A stretch of DNA of 64,000 nucleotides, taken from an uncultured Ectothiorhodospiraceae bacterium. Lineage in GTDB: Bacteria; Pseudomonadota; Gammaproteobacteria; Nitrococcales; Nitrococcaceae. The stretch is from contig CAJXKP010000001.1 in the NCBI GenBank assembly GCA_913055565.1, positions 62,001 through 126,000 on the forward strand. Direction: 5' to 3'. Below the pieces are notes generated by a model. The model was not told where the DNA came from. It saw only the letters and a list, made by a program, of their open reading frames with translations, and did no database searches. Below, in pieces: positions 27,441-39,147 of the stretch (position 1 is its first letter; each line of letters opens with the position of its first letter). Both the position numbers and the translations under genes were made by a program.

Positions 27441-29651
27441 ATGATAACGATAACACCGAGTCTGAACTGCCGTATGGGACAACTGGGACGGTTGGCCGCC
27501 AAAGGCCTACGGCGTAGCCCCCTCCTGGCGCTAGTGCTCGTGGCGGGTTCCAGTGCCGCCCAGGCGGCCACGCTAACGGCGATGGACTACACCGCACTCC
27601 CCGGTAACGCGGTGCAGGTCAATTTCACCTTCGATGAGGCCGTCGATACACCGAAGGCCTTTAAGACCGCCAACCCGGCGCGCATCGCCCTGGATTTCGC
27701 GGGCGCGAGCAACGGCCTCGATGAGCGCTCGCTTGATGTGGGTGTCGGCGCGGTGACGAACATCTCCACAGCGGAGGCCAGCGGGCGAACACGCGCCGTA
27801 GTTAAGCTCTCCGATCTGGTGCCGTACCAGATCAACACTGATGAGCGCATCGTCCAAATCCGCATGGAGGCGCCCGGCAGCAGCGGCGGGACGAGCGCAT
27901 CCGCCTCTCGGGGTGAAAACAACACCCAGGCCAGCTCGGATTCAGCCGAGGCCAGCGAGGGCAATCGCATCGAGGAGATCAACTTCCGCCGAGGCAGTGA
28001 TGGCTCTGGTAAGGTCATCGTAAGCATGAGCAACGCCTCGGCCGCCGTCGATGTCCGCCGTTCGGAAGGCAACGTGGTCGCCGACTTCGCCGACACCCAG
28101 GTGCCGGACCGGCTGCAGCGACGACTCGACGTCACCGATTTCGCGACCCCGGTGGAGACCGTAACGACCCGTGAGCGCGGTTCCAGCGTGCGCATCGCCC
28201 TGGCGCCCGCAACTGACACCTACGACCAGATTGCTTACCAAGCGGATAAGAGCTTCACCATCGAGCTCAAGCCGCTGACCGAAAAGGAGAAAGAAGAGCA
28301 GCAGGAGGAGCAGTTCCAGTACACGGGCAAACGCCTGTCGCTGAACTTCCAGGACATCAAGGTCCGATCCGTGCTGCAGCTCATCGCGGACTTTACCGGC
28401 AACAACATCGTCGTCAGCGATAGCGTCAGCGGTAACATCACGCTGCGCCTGCAAGACGTACCCTGGGACCAGGCACTGGCGATCATCCTGCGCAGCAATG
28501 GCCTGGATAAACGCAAGCGCGGCAATGTGATGTGGGTCGCCCCGGCCGATGAGATCGCCCAACGCGAGCAGCAGCTCGCCAAGTCGAGGCAGCAGCAGCA
28601 GGATCTCGCGCCGCTGCGCTCGGAGTTCATTCGCGTTAATTACGCTAAGGCCAGCCAGCTCGCCTCGCTCATTACGGGGGGCGGCGGCCAGAAGATGATC
28701 TCGGATCGCGGCTCGCTGAGCGTGGATGAGCGCACCAACACCCTGATCATTAACGCGACACAGGCGAACCTTAGCGACATCCGATCCCTGGTTAACCGCC
28801 TCGACATCCCCGTGCGCCAGGTCGAGATCGAGTCGCGCATCGTGCTGGCAACCTCCGATTTCACCAAGGAGCTGGGTGTTAACTTCGGCTACGGTCAACG
28901 CGAGAACGTCGACATCAATTCCGATGATGACGGCCAGGCGGTCATCGGTGGGACGAATGGCCCTGGACTAACGACCAATGTGCCTGGTGACGGAAGTGAA
29001 GACGGAAGTAACCCGCAGAACAGACGAGACACTCAGACCGGCTTTGGTGCCGGCGGGGTCGACAACCTCATTACAGCCTTGCCGACGAGCGGCGCCCCGA
29101 CGGGCTCGCTAGGCCTCGCCGTCGGTAAGATCGGTAGCAACCTGTTGCAGCTGGAGCTGCAGGCCCTGGAGAGCGAGGGGCGCGGCGAGGTCATCTCGAC
29201 ACCGCGCGTGGTCACCGCCAATCAGAAAGAGGCCTTCATCCAGGAGGGTGAGGAGATCCCGTTCACCTCTAGCGACGGCGATAGCGTTAACACGGAATTC
29301 AAGGAGGCCTTCCTGGAACTGACCGTAACGCCGCAGATCACGCCGGATGACCGCGTCCTGCTCGACCTGGAGGTGAGCAACGACAGCCGCGGTGAAAACA
29401 CGCCCGACGGACCGGCCATCGACACCCAGGCACTGGGGACGCAGGTCCTGGTGGATAACGGCGAGACGATCGTCCTCGGCGGTGTCTACGAGCGCAACAA
29501 GCAGCAGAGCACCGATCGCGTCCCCTTCTTCGGCGAGCTACCGGTGCTTGGCCGCCTATTCAAGCGAACAAGCAATACCGACGAGAAACGTGAGCTGCTG
29601 ATCTTCGTAACGCCGAGGATCATGGATGAGCAGGTGAGTCTGAATAACTAG
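27441..29651 (+). CDS. pilQ: Type IV pilus secretin PilQ
   Basis: Outer-membrane secretin that forms the gated channel for the pilus. It has 736 residues. A signal peptide (cleavage near SSAAQAA) precedes AMIN domains with TLTAMDYTALPGNAVQVNFT, a variable Ser/Asn-rich linker, the STN/N0 domain with RLSLNFQDIKVRSVLQLIAD, an N1 domain and the secretin domain. The secretin signature is EGRGEVISTPRVVTANQKEA and VPFFGELPVLGRLFKR. The open frame continues upstream into pilP, but the ATG at 27441 gives the signal peptide; another ATG at 27474 is possible. Confidence 0.97.
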   Translation: MITITPSLNCRMGQLGRLAAKGLRRSPLLALVLVAGSSAAQAATLTAMDYTALPGNAVQVNFTFDEAVDTPKAFKTANPARIALDFAGASNGLDERSLDVGVGAVTNISTAEASGRTRAVVKLSDLVPYQINTDERIVQIRMEAPGSSGGTSASASRGENNTQASSDSAEASEGNRIEEINFRRGSDGSGKVIVSMSNASAAVDVRRSEGNVVADFADTQVPDRLQRRLDVTDFATPVETVTTRERGSSVRIALAPATDTYDQIAYQADKSFTIELKPLTEKEKEEQQEEQFQYTGKRLSLNFQDIKVRSVLQLIADFTGNNIVVSDSVSGNITLRLQDVPWDQALAIILRSNGLDKRKRGNVMWVAPADEIAQREQQLAKSRQQQQDLAPLRSEFIRVNYAKASQLASLITGGGGQKMISDRGSLSVDERTNTLIINATQANLSDIRSLVNRLDIPVRQVEIESRIVLATSDFTKELGVNFGYGQRENVDINSDDDGQAVIGGTNGPGLTTNVPGDGSEDGSNPQNRRDTQTGFGAGGVDNLITALPTSGAPTGSLGLAVGKIGSNLLQLELQALESEGRGEVISTPRVVTANQKEAFIQEGEEIPFTSSDGDSVNTEFKEAFLELTVTPQITPDDRVLLDLEVSNDSRGENTPDGPAIDTQALGTQVLVDNGETIVLGGVYERNKQQSTDRVPFFGELPVLGRLFKRTSNTDEKRELLIFVTPRIMDEQVSLNN

Positions 29652-29656
29652 CTGGG

Positions 29657-29680
29657 CGTGCCCGGCGCGCGCCGGGCACG
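29657..29680. terminator. Perfect 24-bp GC palindrome after pilQ
   Basis: CGTGCCCGGCGC followed at once by its reverse complement GCGCCGGGCACG, six bases after the pilQ stop. It can form a strong hairpin or cruciform. There is no T-run, so it is more likely a pausing, mRNA-protecting or weak terminator structure between pilQ and aroK. Confidence 0.5.
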
Positions 29681-29750
29681 ATGATGCACGGTCGTGCCCC
29701 TCGACGTTCAGGCGCTGGCGGGGCGCGGCCACTTCAGGCGACATGACGCC

Positions 29751-30284
29751 ATGGCAGCGGCCAACGCTATCTTCCTAATCGGCCCCATGGGCAGCGGCAA
29801 GAGCACGGTGGGGGCCTCACTGGCCCAGCGTCTGGGGCTCGACTTTCGCGACAGCGACGACCGGGTGGAGGGCCTCACGGGCGCCACCATCCCGAGCCTC
29901 TTCGAGACCCTGGGGGAGGCCGGCTTTCGTGATCGCGAGGAGACCGCCCTGGAGGAGCTAACGCAGGCAGGCCCGATGATCCTGGCTACCGGTGGCGGCG
30001 CGGTATTGCGCCCAGCCAATCGCGGGCGCCTATCGGAACGCGGCACGGTGATCTACCTAACTGCCAGCGTTGCCACCCAACTCGAGCGCACACGGGGCAG
30101 CGACCGCCCCCTGCTACGCACCGACGACCCGGCGGCGCGTTTGGCCACGCTGCTCGCCGAGCGGGATCCGCTCTATCGGGCCACGGCCCACCACGTGGTC
30201 GACACCGATGACGCCGCTACCGAGTCGATCGTCGAGACCATCATCGAGCGCACCGAGAGATCGCATCGTGGCACCAACCGATAG
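29751..30284 (+). CDS. aroK: Shikimate kinase
   Basis: Phosphorylates shikimate at O3 in the aromatic amino acid pathway. It has 177 residues. The P-loop is IFLIGPMGSGKSTVGASLAQ; DFRDSDDRVE contains the shikimate-binding Asp, and ILATGGGAVLRP is the third motif. The lid has RTRGSDRPLLR-like residues. ATG 29751 (MAAANAIFLIGPMG) was chosen over one 57 bases earlier because it aligns with the family. It overlaps aroB by 17 bases. Confidence 0.97.
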   Translation: MAAANAIFLIGPMGSGKSTVGASLAQRLGLDFRDSDDRVEGLTGATIPSLFETLGEAGFRDREETALEELTQAGPMILATGGGAVLRPANRGRLSERGTVIYLTASVATQLERTRGSDRPLLRTDDPAARLATLLAERDPLYRATAHHVVDTDDAATESIVETIIERTERSHRGTNR

Positions 30285-31365
30285 TCCCGCCACCCCGCGC
30301 CATCTGGCTGTGGACCTGGGCGAGCGCTCCTACCCGATCCTGATCGGCAGCGGTCTCCTGGGCGAGGGCTCGCCACTGGCCGACTACCTTGCCGGACGCC
30401 AGGCGCTGGTGGTCACCAACGAGACCGTCGCACCGCTATTCGGCGACGCCACGACGCGTGCGCTGACTGACGCTAGCTTGGATACCGTCGTCCTGCCCGA
30501 CGGCGAGCGCTACAAGGAATTGACCACCCTGGATCAGGTCTATGATCGGCTCCTCGCCGACGCGTTTGATCGCAGCTGCACCCTAATCGCTCTCGGCGGC
30601 GGCGTGGTGGGGGACATGGCGGGATTCGCCGCCGCCACCTATCAGCGGGGAGTCGCCTACATCCAGGTACCGACCACGCTGCTCGCCATGGTGGATTCCT
30701 CGGTCGGCGGTAAGACGGGCGTCAATCACGCCCGCGGCAAGAACATGATCGGCGCCTTCCACCAGCCGCGTTGCGTCATAGCCGATCCCGACCTGCTGGC
30801 CACGCTCCCGGACAGGGAGCTGCGGGCCGGCATCGCCGAGGTCATTAAATACGGCCTGCTCGGCGATTACGCGTTCTTCGCTTGGTTGGAACAGAACATG
30901 GCCGCGCTGCTGGCACGCGATCCGGCGACGCTGGCCGAGGTGATCGAGCGAAGCTGTCGCAACAAGGCAGCCATTGTCGCCGCCGACGAGCGCGAGGCCG
31001 GGCAGCGCGCGCTGCTCAACCTCGGCCACACCTTTGCGCACGCCATCGAGACGGCCACCGGCTACAGCAGCTGGCTCCACGGCGAGGCGGTGGCCGCCGG
31101 GCTCTGCATGGCGGGCCACACCTCATGGCAGTGCGGCTGGCTCAGCGATAATGACCGGGCGCGCATCGACAGCCTGATCGCTGCGGCCGGCCTGCCAACC
31201 GCGCCGCCTGCCCTCGAACCACAGCGCTGGCGCGAGTTGATGGGCATCGACAAGAAGGCCAAGGATGGCCGCATCCGCCTGATCCTGCTCCGGGCGCTCG
31301 GGGACGCCGTGGTAACCGAGGACTTCCCCGATGAGGCCTTGGCGGCTACCCTTAACGGGTTTTAG
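30268..31365 (+). CDS. aroB: 3-dehydroquinate synthase
   Basis: NAD- and metal-dependent enzyme that cyclises DAHP to 3-dehydroquinate, the second shikimate step. It has 365 residues. Motifs are ALGGGVVGDMAGFAAATYQRG, PTTLLAMVDSSVGGKTGVNH, KNMIGAFHQP and the metal-binding His in LNLGHTFAHAIE and WLHGEAVAAGL. The start is GTG at 30268, inside the aroK 3' end, as the longer frame lacks similarity. aroK-aroB after pilQ is a standard gammaproteobacterial arrangement. Confidence 0.98.
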   Translation: MAPTDSPATPRHLAVDLGERSYPILIGSGLLGEGSPLADYLAGRQALVVTNETVAPLFGDATTRALTDASLDTVVLPDGERYKELTTLDQVYDRLLADAFDRSCTLIALGGGVVGDMAGFAAATYQRGVAYIQVPTTLLAMVDSSVGGKTGVNHARGKNMIGAFHQPRCVIADPDLLATLPDRELRAGIAEVIKYGLLGDYAFFAWLEQNMAALLARDPATLAEVIERSCRNKAAIVAADEREAGQRALLNLGHTFAHAIETATGYSSWLHGEAVAAGLCMAGHTSWQCGWLSDNDRARIDSLIAAAGLPTAPPALEPQRWRELMGIDKKAKDGRIRLILLRALGDAVVTEDFPDEALAATLNGF

Positions 31366-31380
31366 CTCCCGGACGGAATC

Positions 31381-32559
31381 ATGGCCCCCACGCAGACCCC
31401 GGGCGAGCCGCCCTGGCTCGCCGATTACGCGGCAATGGCGGCGGCAAGCCGCGGCCGGCGCTACGATGAGGCCCCACCCAGCTACCGCAGCGAGTTCCAG
31501 CGCGACCGTGACCGCATCATCCACGCCTCGGCCTTCCGGCGTCTCGAGTACAAGACCCAGGTCTTCGTCAATCACGAGGGCGATCTCTTCCGCACCCGGC
31601 TGACCCATTCACTGGAGGTCTCCCAGGTCGCGCGCACCATCGCCCGGCAAATGGGCCTGAACGAGGAACTCACCGAGGCCATCGCCCTGGCGCATGACCT
31701 CGGGCATACGCCGTTCGGGCACGCCGGGCAGGACGCGCTCAACCGTTGCCTAGCGGAGTACGGCGGCTTCGAGCACAATCTCCAATCGCTGCGGGTGGTG
31801 GATCATCTGGAGGCCCGCTATGCCGAGTTCGACGGCCTGAACCTGACCTTCGAGACCCGCGAGGGCGTTCTCAAGCGTTGCAGCCGGCGACACGCGCAGC
31901 AGCTCGGCGAGCTTGGCACCCGCTTCCTCGAGGGTGGGCACCCCTCGCTGGAGGCCCAGCTAACCAATATCGCCGACGAGATCGCCTACAACAGCCACGA
32001 TGTCGATGATGGCCTACGCGCCGGCTTCATCGACATCGACGAGCTCCAGGAGGTCGAGCTCATTCGCGAGCTATTCGAGCGCGTGGCGGCCTCCCATCCG
32101 GGCCTATCGCAGCGCCGCACCATCTATCAGGTGGTACGCCACCTCATCGGCGAGCAGGTCGGCGACCTCATCGAGGCCAGCCAAGCGCGCATCGCGGCCC
32201 ATCAACCGCGCCATATCGATCATGTACGCACCGCGGACGCCGCGCTGATGGGCTTCAGTGAGACCATGGCGAGCCGCCATCGCGAGCTCAAGCAGTTCCT
32301 CTTGCGCCACCTCTATCGCCACTACCGCGTCCACCGGATGAATCGCAAATCCCAGCGCATTATTAACGACCTATTTGGCGCTCTCTTCGAGGACCTCCAA
32401 CTCCTGCCGCCGCCGCAGCAGCACTACGCCGAGAGCCGCGCCGAGGCCGGCGGTGATCGCGGACGCGCCCGTGCCGTCGCCGATTACATCGCGGGCATGA
32501 CGGACCGCTACGCCATCGCTGAGCACGAGCGCCTGTTCGACCCGCAGACGCTCACGTAG
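31381..32559 (+). CDS. dgt: Deoxyguanosinetriphosphate triphosphohydrolase-like protein
   Basis: HD-domain dNTP triphosphohydrolase that cleaves dNTPs to deoxynucleoside and triphosphate. It has 392 residues. The HD motif is split as RLTHSLEVSQVARTIAR and LAHDLGHTPFGHAGQDAL; YNSHDVDDGLRAG completes the metal site. It belongs to the shorter "dgt-like" type 2 group, not the 505-residue E. coli enzyme. It starts 15 bases after aroB and is probably in the same operon. Confidence 0.95.
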   Translation: MAPTQTPGEPPWLADYAAMAAASRGRRYDEAPPSYRSEFQRDRDRIIHASAFRRLEYKTQVFVNHEGDLFRTRLTHSLEVSQVARTIARQMGLNEELTEAIALAHDLGHTPFGHAGQDALNRCLAEYGGFEHNLQSLRVVDHLEARYAEFDGLNLTFETREGVLKRCSRRHAQQLGELGTRFLEGGHPSLEAQLTNIADEIAYNSHDVDDGLRAGFIDIDELQEVELIRELFERVAASHPGLSQRRTIYQVVRHLIGEQVGDLIEASQARIAAHQPRHIDHVRTADAALMGFSETMASRHRELKQFLLRHLYRHYRVHRMNRKSQRIINDLFGALFEDLQLLPPPQQHYAESRAEAGGDRGRARAVADYIAGMTDRYAIAEHERLFDPQTLT

Positions 32560-32889
32560 GGACACGCTGAACGATTCGCGCGAGCCTCTGGCCAGCGGGC
32601 CCATGCCTAGGTAGCGCCGGCGCGCCGCGCTGTACGGGGGTTAACGTCAAGCGCTGCGATGCCGACGGCACACGCGCCCAGCGGCCCACGAGGATTATTC
32701 AGTATCGGCCTAAGCGATCGGTCCGAAAGATGCATCAAAACTCCCCCTTTACGGCCGATCCCGTTCTAGCTAACCTATCAACCCATTTGTCCACTTACGG
32801 GAGCGCCGAGAACGGTCGCCCACTGGGCATCACCTTCCCGATCTCGCCCCCCGGTTCCCGTGAGCTAGCCGCTGTCATTGAGGGCAACC
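32560..32889 (+). other. Leader and gap between dgt and gltB
   Basis: The 330 bases between dgt and gltB contain no gene. The first part holds one half of the small palindromic repeat (32565-32593) and a GC hairpin (32613-32631, AGCGC.CGGCG/CGCCG.CGCT). The rest is lower in GC (32690-32800) and probably holds the gltB promoter, but I could not identify a convincing -35/-10 pair. A GAGGG ribosome site precedes the gltB ATG. Confidence 0.5.
32565..32593 (+). repeat. Palindromic repeat half after dgt, copy B
   Basis: CGCTGAACGATTCGCGCGAG then CCTCTGGCC, five bases after the dgt stop. It matches the minus strand of 21232-21260 at 28 of 29 bases. The second half of the inverted repeat seen after gltA is absent or decayed here. 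Confidence 0.6.
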
Positions 32890-35800
32890 ATGCATAGCCA
32901 TAACGCCTCGATCCATCACCGCTTCTCTGAGCCGACGCTCTATCGCCCGTCGTTCGAGAAGGACAACTGTGGCTTCGGCCTAATCGCCCACATGGACGGC
33001 GAACCCAGTCACTGGCTCATCGAAACGGCCATCGGCGCCCTCGAGCGGCTGACCCACCGCGGCGCCGTCGCCGCCGACGGGCGTACCGGCGATGGTTGCG
33101 GGCTGTTGATGCGGCAGCCGTTCGCCTTCCTGCGTCAGCTGGCCGGCGAGGCCGGTATCGAGCTCGGCGAGCGCTTCGCGGTCGGCGCGATCTTTTTGAG
33201 CCCGGACGGCGAGACCGCGAGCGCATCGCGTCAAGCCGTCGAAGAGGCACTGCGCCACTACGAACTGATCGTCTCCGGCTGGCGGGAGGTGCCGATCGAT
33301 CCCGAGGTCTGTGGCGAGCAGGCCCGCGCAAGCCTGCCGCGTATCGAGCAGGTATTCGTCACCGCGCCGGCCAACACGGACGAGCTGGAATTCGAGCGCC
33401 GTCTATTCATGGCGCGACGCCGCGCCGAGAAGGCCCGCGGCGACAGCGATCCCGATTTCTACATACCGTCGCTCTCGGGGCGCGTGCTCTCCTACAAGGG
33501 CTTGGTCATGCCCGAGTTCCTGACCAGCTTCTATAAGGACCTCGGCGATGAGCGTCTGGAGACCTCGCTGGTGGTCTTCCATCAGCGCTTCTCCACCAAC
33601 ACATTGCCGCAATGGCGCCTGGCCCAACCCTTCCGTTATCTCGCCCACAACGGCGAGATCAACACCATCCAGGGCAATCGCAACTGGGCCGTCGCTCGCG
33701 CGTACAAGTTCGACACGCCGTGGCTACCGGATATCGAGGCCATCCAGCCGCTGGTCAACCTCGAGGGCTCAGACTCCTCGAGTCTGGACAACATGCTCGA
33801 CGTCCTCATCACGGGCGGCATGGACATCTTCCGGGCACTACGCCTGCTGATGCCGCCGGCGTGGCAGAACGTCGATACCATGGACGCCGACCTGCGCGCC
33901 TTCTACGAGTACCACTCCCAGCACATCGAGCCCTGGGACGGCCCCGCCGGCATCGTCCTAACCGACGGCCGCCACGCTGCCTGCGCCCTGGATCGTAACG
34001 GCCTGCGGCCGGCGCGCTGGGTGGTCACCAAGGATCGCCATATCACCCTCGCCTCGGAGATCGGCGTGTGGGACTACGACCCCGCCGATGTCGTCCGTAA
34101 GGGCCGCCTCAAGCCCGGTCAGATGCTGGCCGCAGACACCGAGACCGGTGAACTCCTGTTACCGGAGACCATCGATGAGCGCCTCAAGGATCGCCAGCCC
34201 TACAAGCGCTGGCTCCAGAACAACGCCCGCAACCTCGAGACGGGGCTCAAGCCGATCCAGAATCGCGAGCCGCTGGACGAACGGCTCGTAGGCACCTACC
34301 AGAAGCAGTTCAACGTCAGCTTCGAGGAGCGCGATATCGTGATCCGAACGCTGGCGCAGAGCGGTGCCGAGGCGGTCGGCTCCATGGGCGACGACACGCC
34401 CATGCCGGTCCTGTCCAAGCAGATCCGCTCGCTCTACGACAACTTCCGCCAGCAGTTCGCCCAGGTCACCAACCCGGCCATCGATCCGTTGCGCGAGCAG
34501 CTGGTGATGTCTCTCGAGACCTGCTTCGGCCGAGAGAAGAACCTGTTCGAGGAATCCGAGGGCCACGCCAAGCGCCTGGTGGTCGATTCACCCATCCTCT
34601 CGGATGTCAAGTATCAGGCCCTGCTGGCGCAAACGGACGACGAATACGCGCACCAGGTCATCGACCTCAACTACGAGCGCGACGAGGACCTGGCTGGCGC
34701 CATCGACCGGATCTGCCGCGAGGCCGAGACGGCCGTGCGCGATGGGTACGTGGTGCTGGTGCTGTCCGACCGGGAACTTGGCAAGGATCGCATCCCGGTC
34801 CACGCGCTGTTGGCGACGGGCGCGGTCCATCACCACCTCGTGGCGCGCGGGCTGCGCTGCGATGCCAACATCGTCACGGTGACTGGCACCATCCGCAATC
34901 CCCATGAGTGCGCGGTGCTCATCGGCTACGGCGCCACGGCCGTGTACCCGTATCTCGCCTTCGAGGTCGTCCAGGAGATGACCCGCACGGGCCAGATCAA
35001 GGGCGTGCCGCTGCCGGAGCTGCTGGAGAACTACCGTAAGGGGCTCAACAAGGGGCTCTACAAGATCCTCTCCAAGATGGGGATCTCGACCATCACCAGC
35101 TACCGCGGCGCCCAGCTCTTCGAGATCGTGGGCTTTCATGAGGAGGTCGTCGAGAAGTGTTTCCCGGCTACCGTCAGCCGCGTCCAGGGAGCCGCCTTCG
35201 AGGACCTGGAGTCGGACATGCGTCGGCTGCAGTTCGATGCCTGGCGCCAGAGCCAGCCGATAGCCCAGGGCGGCTACCTCAAGTACGTCCATGACGGCGA
35301 GTATCACGCCTACAACCCGGAGGTCATCCGCACCCTCCAGGAGGCCGCCCATACGGGCGACTACGAGAAGTACCAGGCGTATGCGCGCACGGTGAACGAG
35401 CGCCCTGTAGCGACCTTCCGGGACATGTTCCGCGTTAAGACCACGGAGCAGCCGCTGGACCTCGACGACGTCGAGCCGCTAACCGACATCCTGCCGCGCT
35501 TCGACTCGGCGGGGATGTCCCTGGGCGCCATGTCGCCCGAGGCCCACGAGGCGCTAGCCATCGCCATGAACCGCCTCGGTGCCCGATCCAACTCGGGCGA
35601 GGGCGGCGAGGACCAGGCGCGCTACGGCACCGAGCGCATGTCCAAGATCAAACAGGTTGCCTCGGGTCGCTTCGGTGTCACGCCGCACTACCTGGTCAAC
35701 GCCGAGGTGCTCCAGATCAAGATCGCCCAGGGGGCTAAGCCCGGTGAGGGCGGCCAGCTTCCGGGGCACAAGGTCAACGAGATGATCGCCCGCCTGCGCT

Positions 35801-37374
35801 TCTCCAAGCCCGGCGTGGCGCTGATCTCGCCGCCGCCCCATCACGACATCTACTCGATCGAGGATCTGGCGCAGCTGATCTATGACCTCAAGCAGGTCAG
35901 CCCCAAGGCCCTGGTATCGGTGAAGCTCGTCGCCGAGCCCGGGGTGGGCACCGTTGCCGCCGGTGTTACCAAGGGCTACGCCGATCTGATCACGATCGCG
36001 GGCTATGATGGCGGCACGGGCGCCAGCCCATTGACCTCACTGAAGTACGCCGGCACCCCATGGGAACTGGGCCTGACCGAGGCACACCAGACCCTGCGCG
36101 CCAACGACCTGCGCGATCGCGTGCGCATTCAGACGGATGGCGGGCTCAAGACGGGGCTGGACGTCATCAAGGCCGCCATCCTCGGCGCCGAGAGCTTCGG
36201 CTTCGGGACCGGGCCCATGGTCGCCATGGGCTGCAAATACCTCCGGCTGTGCCATCTCAACAACTGTCCCACCGGTGTGGCGACCCAGCAGAAGGTGTTG
36301 CGCCTCAAGCACTTCGTGGGCACACCGGAGCGTGTCGCCAACTACTTCACCTTCATCGCCACGGAGGTCCGCGAATGGCTCGCCAAGCTCGGCGTGCGTT
36401 CGCTTGAGGAGCTCATCGGGCGCCTGGACCTGCTGGAGCAGATCGAGCCCGAGACCTCGCGCCAGGCCAAGCTGGATCTCGCCCCCATACTCTCGGATGG
36501 CGGGATCGATGCGGCGAAGCCGCAATCCTGCCAGGTCGCGCGTAACGAGCCCTTCGACAAGGGCGAGCTCGCGGAGCGCATGGTCGCGGACGCGCTACCC
36601 GCCATCGAGGCGGGCAGTGGCGGCACGTTCACCTACCGCGTCCAGAACACGGATCGCTCCATCGGCGCCCGACTGTCCGGTGAGATCGCGCAACGCTGGG
36701 GCAATTACGGCATGGCCGACACCCCGATTCGGCTCAACCTCACCGGCACGGCCGGCCAGAGCTTCGGCGTCTGGAATGCCGGCGGCCTTGAGCTCTATTT
36801 GGCGGGCGACGCCAATGACTACGTCGGCAAGGGCATGGCAGCCGGTAAGGTGGTGCTGCATCCCCACGAGACCAGCGGCTTCGCCAGCCATGAGACGACC
36901 ATCATCGGTAACACCTGCCTCTACGGCGCGACCGGCGGCAAGTTCTTCGCCGCCGGCCTCGCCGGCGAGCGCTTCGGTGTGCGCAACTCGGGCGTTCATG
37001 CGGTCGTTGAGGGTATTGGCGACCACGGCTGTGAGTACATGACCGGCGGGGTCGTGACCGTCCTCGGCACCACGGGCCTAAACTTCGGTGCCGGCATGAC
37101 CGGCGGCTTCGCCTTCGTGCTGGATCAGGATAACCACTTCGTGGACAGCTACAACCACGAGCTCATCGACATCCACCGCATCCGCGGTGAGAACATGGAG
37201 GCCCATCGCGAATACCTGCGAAGTATTGTCGAGGAGTTCGTCGCTGAGACCGGCTCCGCGTGGGGTCAGCACATCCTGGATAACTTCCGGGACTACGTCG
37301 GCCAGTTCTGGCTGGTCAAGCCCAAGGCGGCCGATATTAACGAGGTGCTGGACACGCTACGGATCGCCGCCTGA
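32890..37374 (+). CDS. gltB: Glutamate synthase (NADPH) large subunit
   Basis: Catalyses reductive transfer of the glutamine amide to 2-oxoglutarate, giving two glutamates. It has 1494 residues. The first 26 residues form a short propeptide; maturation should expose Cys27 ([14 protein letters not shown]), the amidotransferase nucleophile. The central and FMN synthase domains follow, with [26 protein letters not shown] and the 3Fe-4S cysteines in [15 protein letters not shown]. The C-terminal GXGXG beta-helix domain includes [11 protein letters not shown]. The start ATG has a GAGGG site; a TTG 12 bases earlier is less likely. gltD follows after 69 bases. Confidence 0.98.
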   Translation: MHSHNASIHHRFSEPTLYRPSFEKDNCGFGLIAHMDGEPSHWLIETAIGALERLTHRGAVAADGRTGDGCGLLMRQPFAFLRQLAGEAGIELGERFAVGAIFLSPDGETASASRQAVEEALRHYELIVSGWREVPIDPEVCGEQARASLPRIEQVFVTAPANTDELEFERRLFMARRRAEKARGDSDPDFYIPSLSGRVLSYKGLVMPEFLTSFYKDLGDERLETSLVVFHQRFSTNTLPQWRLAQPFRYLAHNGEINTIQGNRNWAVARAYKFDTPWLPDIEAIQPLVNLEGSDSSSLDNMLDVLITGGMDIFRALRLLMPPAWQNVDTMDADLRAFYEYHSQHIEPWDGPAGIVLTDGRHAACALDRNGLRPARWVVTKDRHITLASEIGVWDYDPADVVRKGRLKPGQMLAADTETGELLLPETIDERLKDRQPYKRWLQNNARNLETGLKPIQNREPLDERLVGTYQKQFNVSFEERDIVIRTLAQSGAEAVGSMGDDTPMPVLSKQIRSLYDNFRQQFAQVTNPAIDPLREQLVMSLETCFGREKNLFEESEGHAKRLVVDSPILSDVKYQALLAQTDDEYAHQVIDLNYERDEDLAGAIDRICREAETAVRDGYVVLVLSDRELGKDRIPVHALLATGAVHHHLVARGLRCDANIVTVTGTIRNPHECAVLIGYGATAVYPYLAFEVVQEMTRTGQIKGVPLPELLENYRKGLNKGLYKILSKMGISTITSYRGAQLFEIVGFHEEVVEKCFPATVSRVQGAAFEDLESDMRRLQFDAWRQSQPIAQGGYLKYVHDGEYHAYNPEVIRTLQEAAHTGDYEKYQAYARTVNERPVATFRDMFRVKTTEQPLDLDDVEPLTDILPRFDSAGMSLGAMSPEAHEALAIAMNRLGARSNSGEGGEDQARYGTERMSKIKQVASGRFGVTPHYLVNAEVLQIKIAQGAKPGEGGQLPGHKVNEMIARLRFSKPGVALISPPPHHDIYSIEDLAQLIYDLKQVSPKALVSVKLVAEPGVGTVAAGVTKGYADLITIAGYDGGTGASPLTSLKYAGTPWELGLTEAHQTLRANDLRDRVRIQTDGGLKTGLDVIKAAILGAESFGFGTGPMVAMGCKYLRLCHLNNCPTGVATQQKVLRLKHFVGTPERVANYFTFIATEVREWLAKLGVRSLEELIGRLDLLEQIEPETSRQAKLDLAPILSDGGIDAAKPQSCQVARNEPFDKGELAERMVADALPAIEAGSGGTFTYRVQNTDRSIGARLSGEIAQRWGNYGMADTPIRLNLTGTAGQSFGVWNAGGLELYLAGDANDYVGKGMAAGKVVLHPHETSGFASHETTIIGNTCLYGATGGKFFAAGLAGERFGVRNSGVHAVVEGIGDHGCEYMTGGVVTVLGTTGLNFGAGMTGGFAFVLDQDNHFVDSYNHELIDIHRIRGENMEAHREYLRSIVEEFVAETGSAWGQHILDNFRDYVGQFWLVKPKAADINEVLDTLRIAA

Positions 37375-37395
37375 GGCAGCGACCCCAAACGATAG

Positions 37396-38850
<1,455 letters not shown>

Positions 38851-38899
38851 CCCGAGCCAGGGTGAGACCAACGTGGTTCCCCGGCGGGGGAGCGCGCCG

Positions 38900-39064
38900 C
38901 AGCAATTCTCATTTTGGCCTTTGAGGCGGTCGCGTTAGCCCCTGCCAAGGGCGTCTGCGGCCAGGGAAGGCCGCCGTAGAGGCTCCAAGGAAGGTTTATG
39001 GCGTCCCTTGGCGGGGGGTGACGCGACCAGGCGCGCTCCTGGGATCCCATGATGAGAATTGCTG
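38900..39064 (+). mobile_element. MITE-like element, copy 2 (between gltD and hemE)
   Basis: A 165-bp element with ends CAGCAATTCTCAT and ATGATGAGAATTGCTG. It is flanked by a perfect 9-bp duplication, AGCGCGCCG (38891-38899 and 39065-39073). Parts: outer A 38900-38927, arm 38928-38955, inner 38956-38999, arm 39000-39028, outer B 39029-39064. The arms pair over 28 nt. The inner part has GCGGCCAGGGAAGGCCGC. It encodes no transposase. The element starts 49 bases after the gltD stop and ends 83 bases before the chosen hemE start. Confidence 0.92.
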
Positions 39065-39147
39065 AGCGCGCCGGGGCCCAGCCAATGCCGAGGCACGGTG
39101 CGCGCGTGCTACACTACGCGGTGTTTCCGTACAGTGGTATCACCGCC

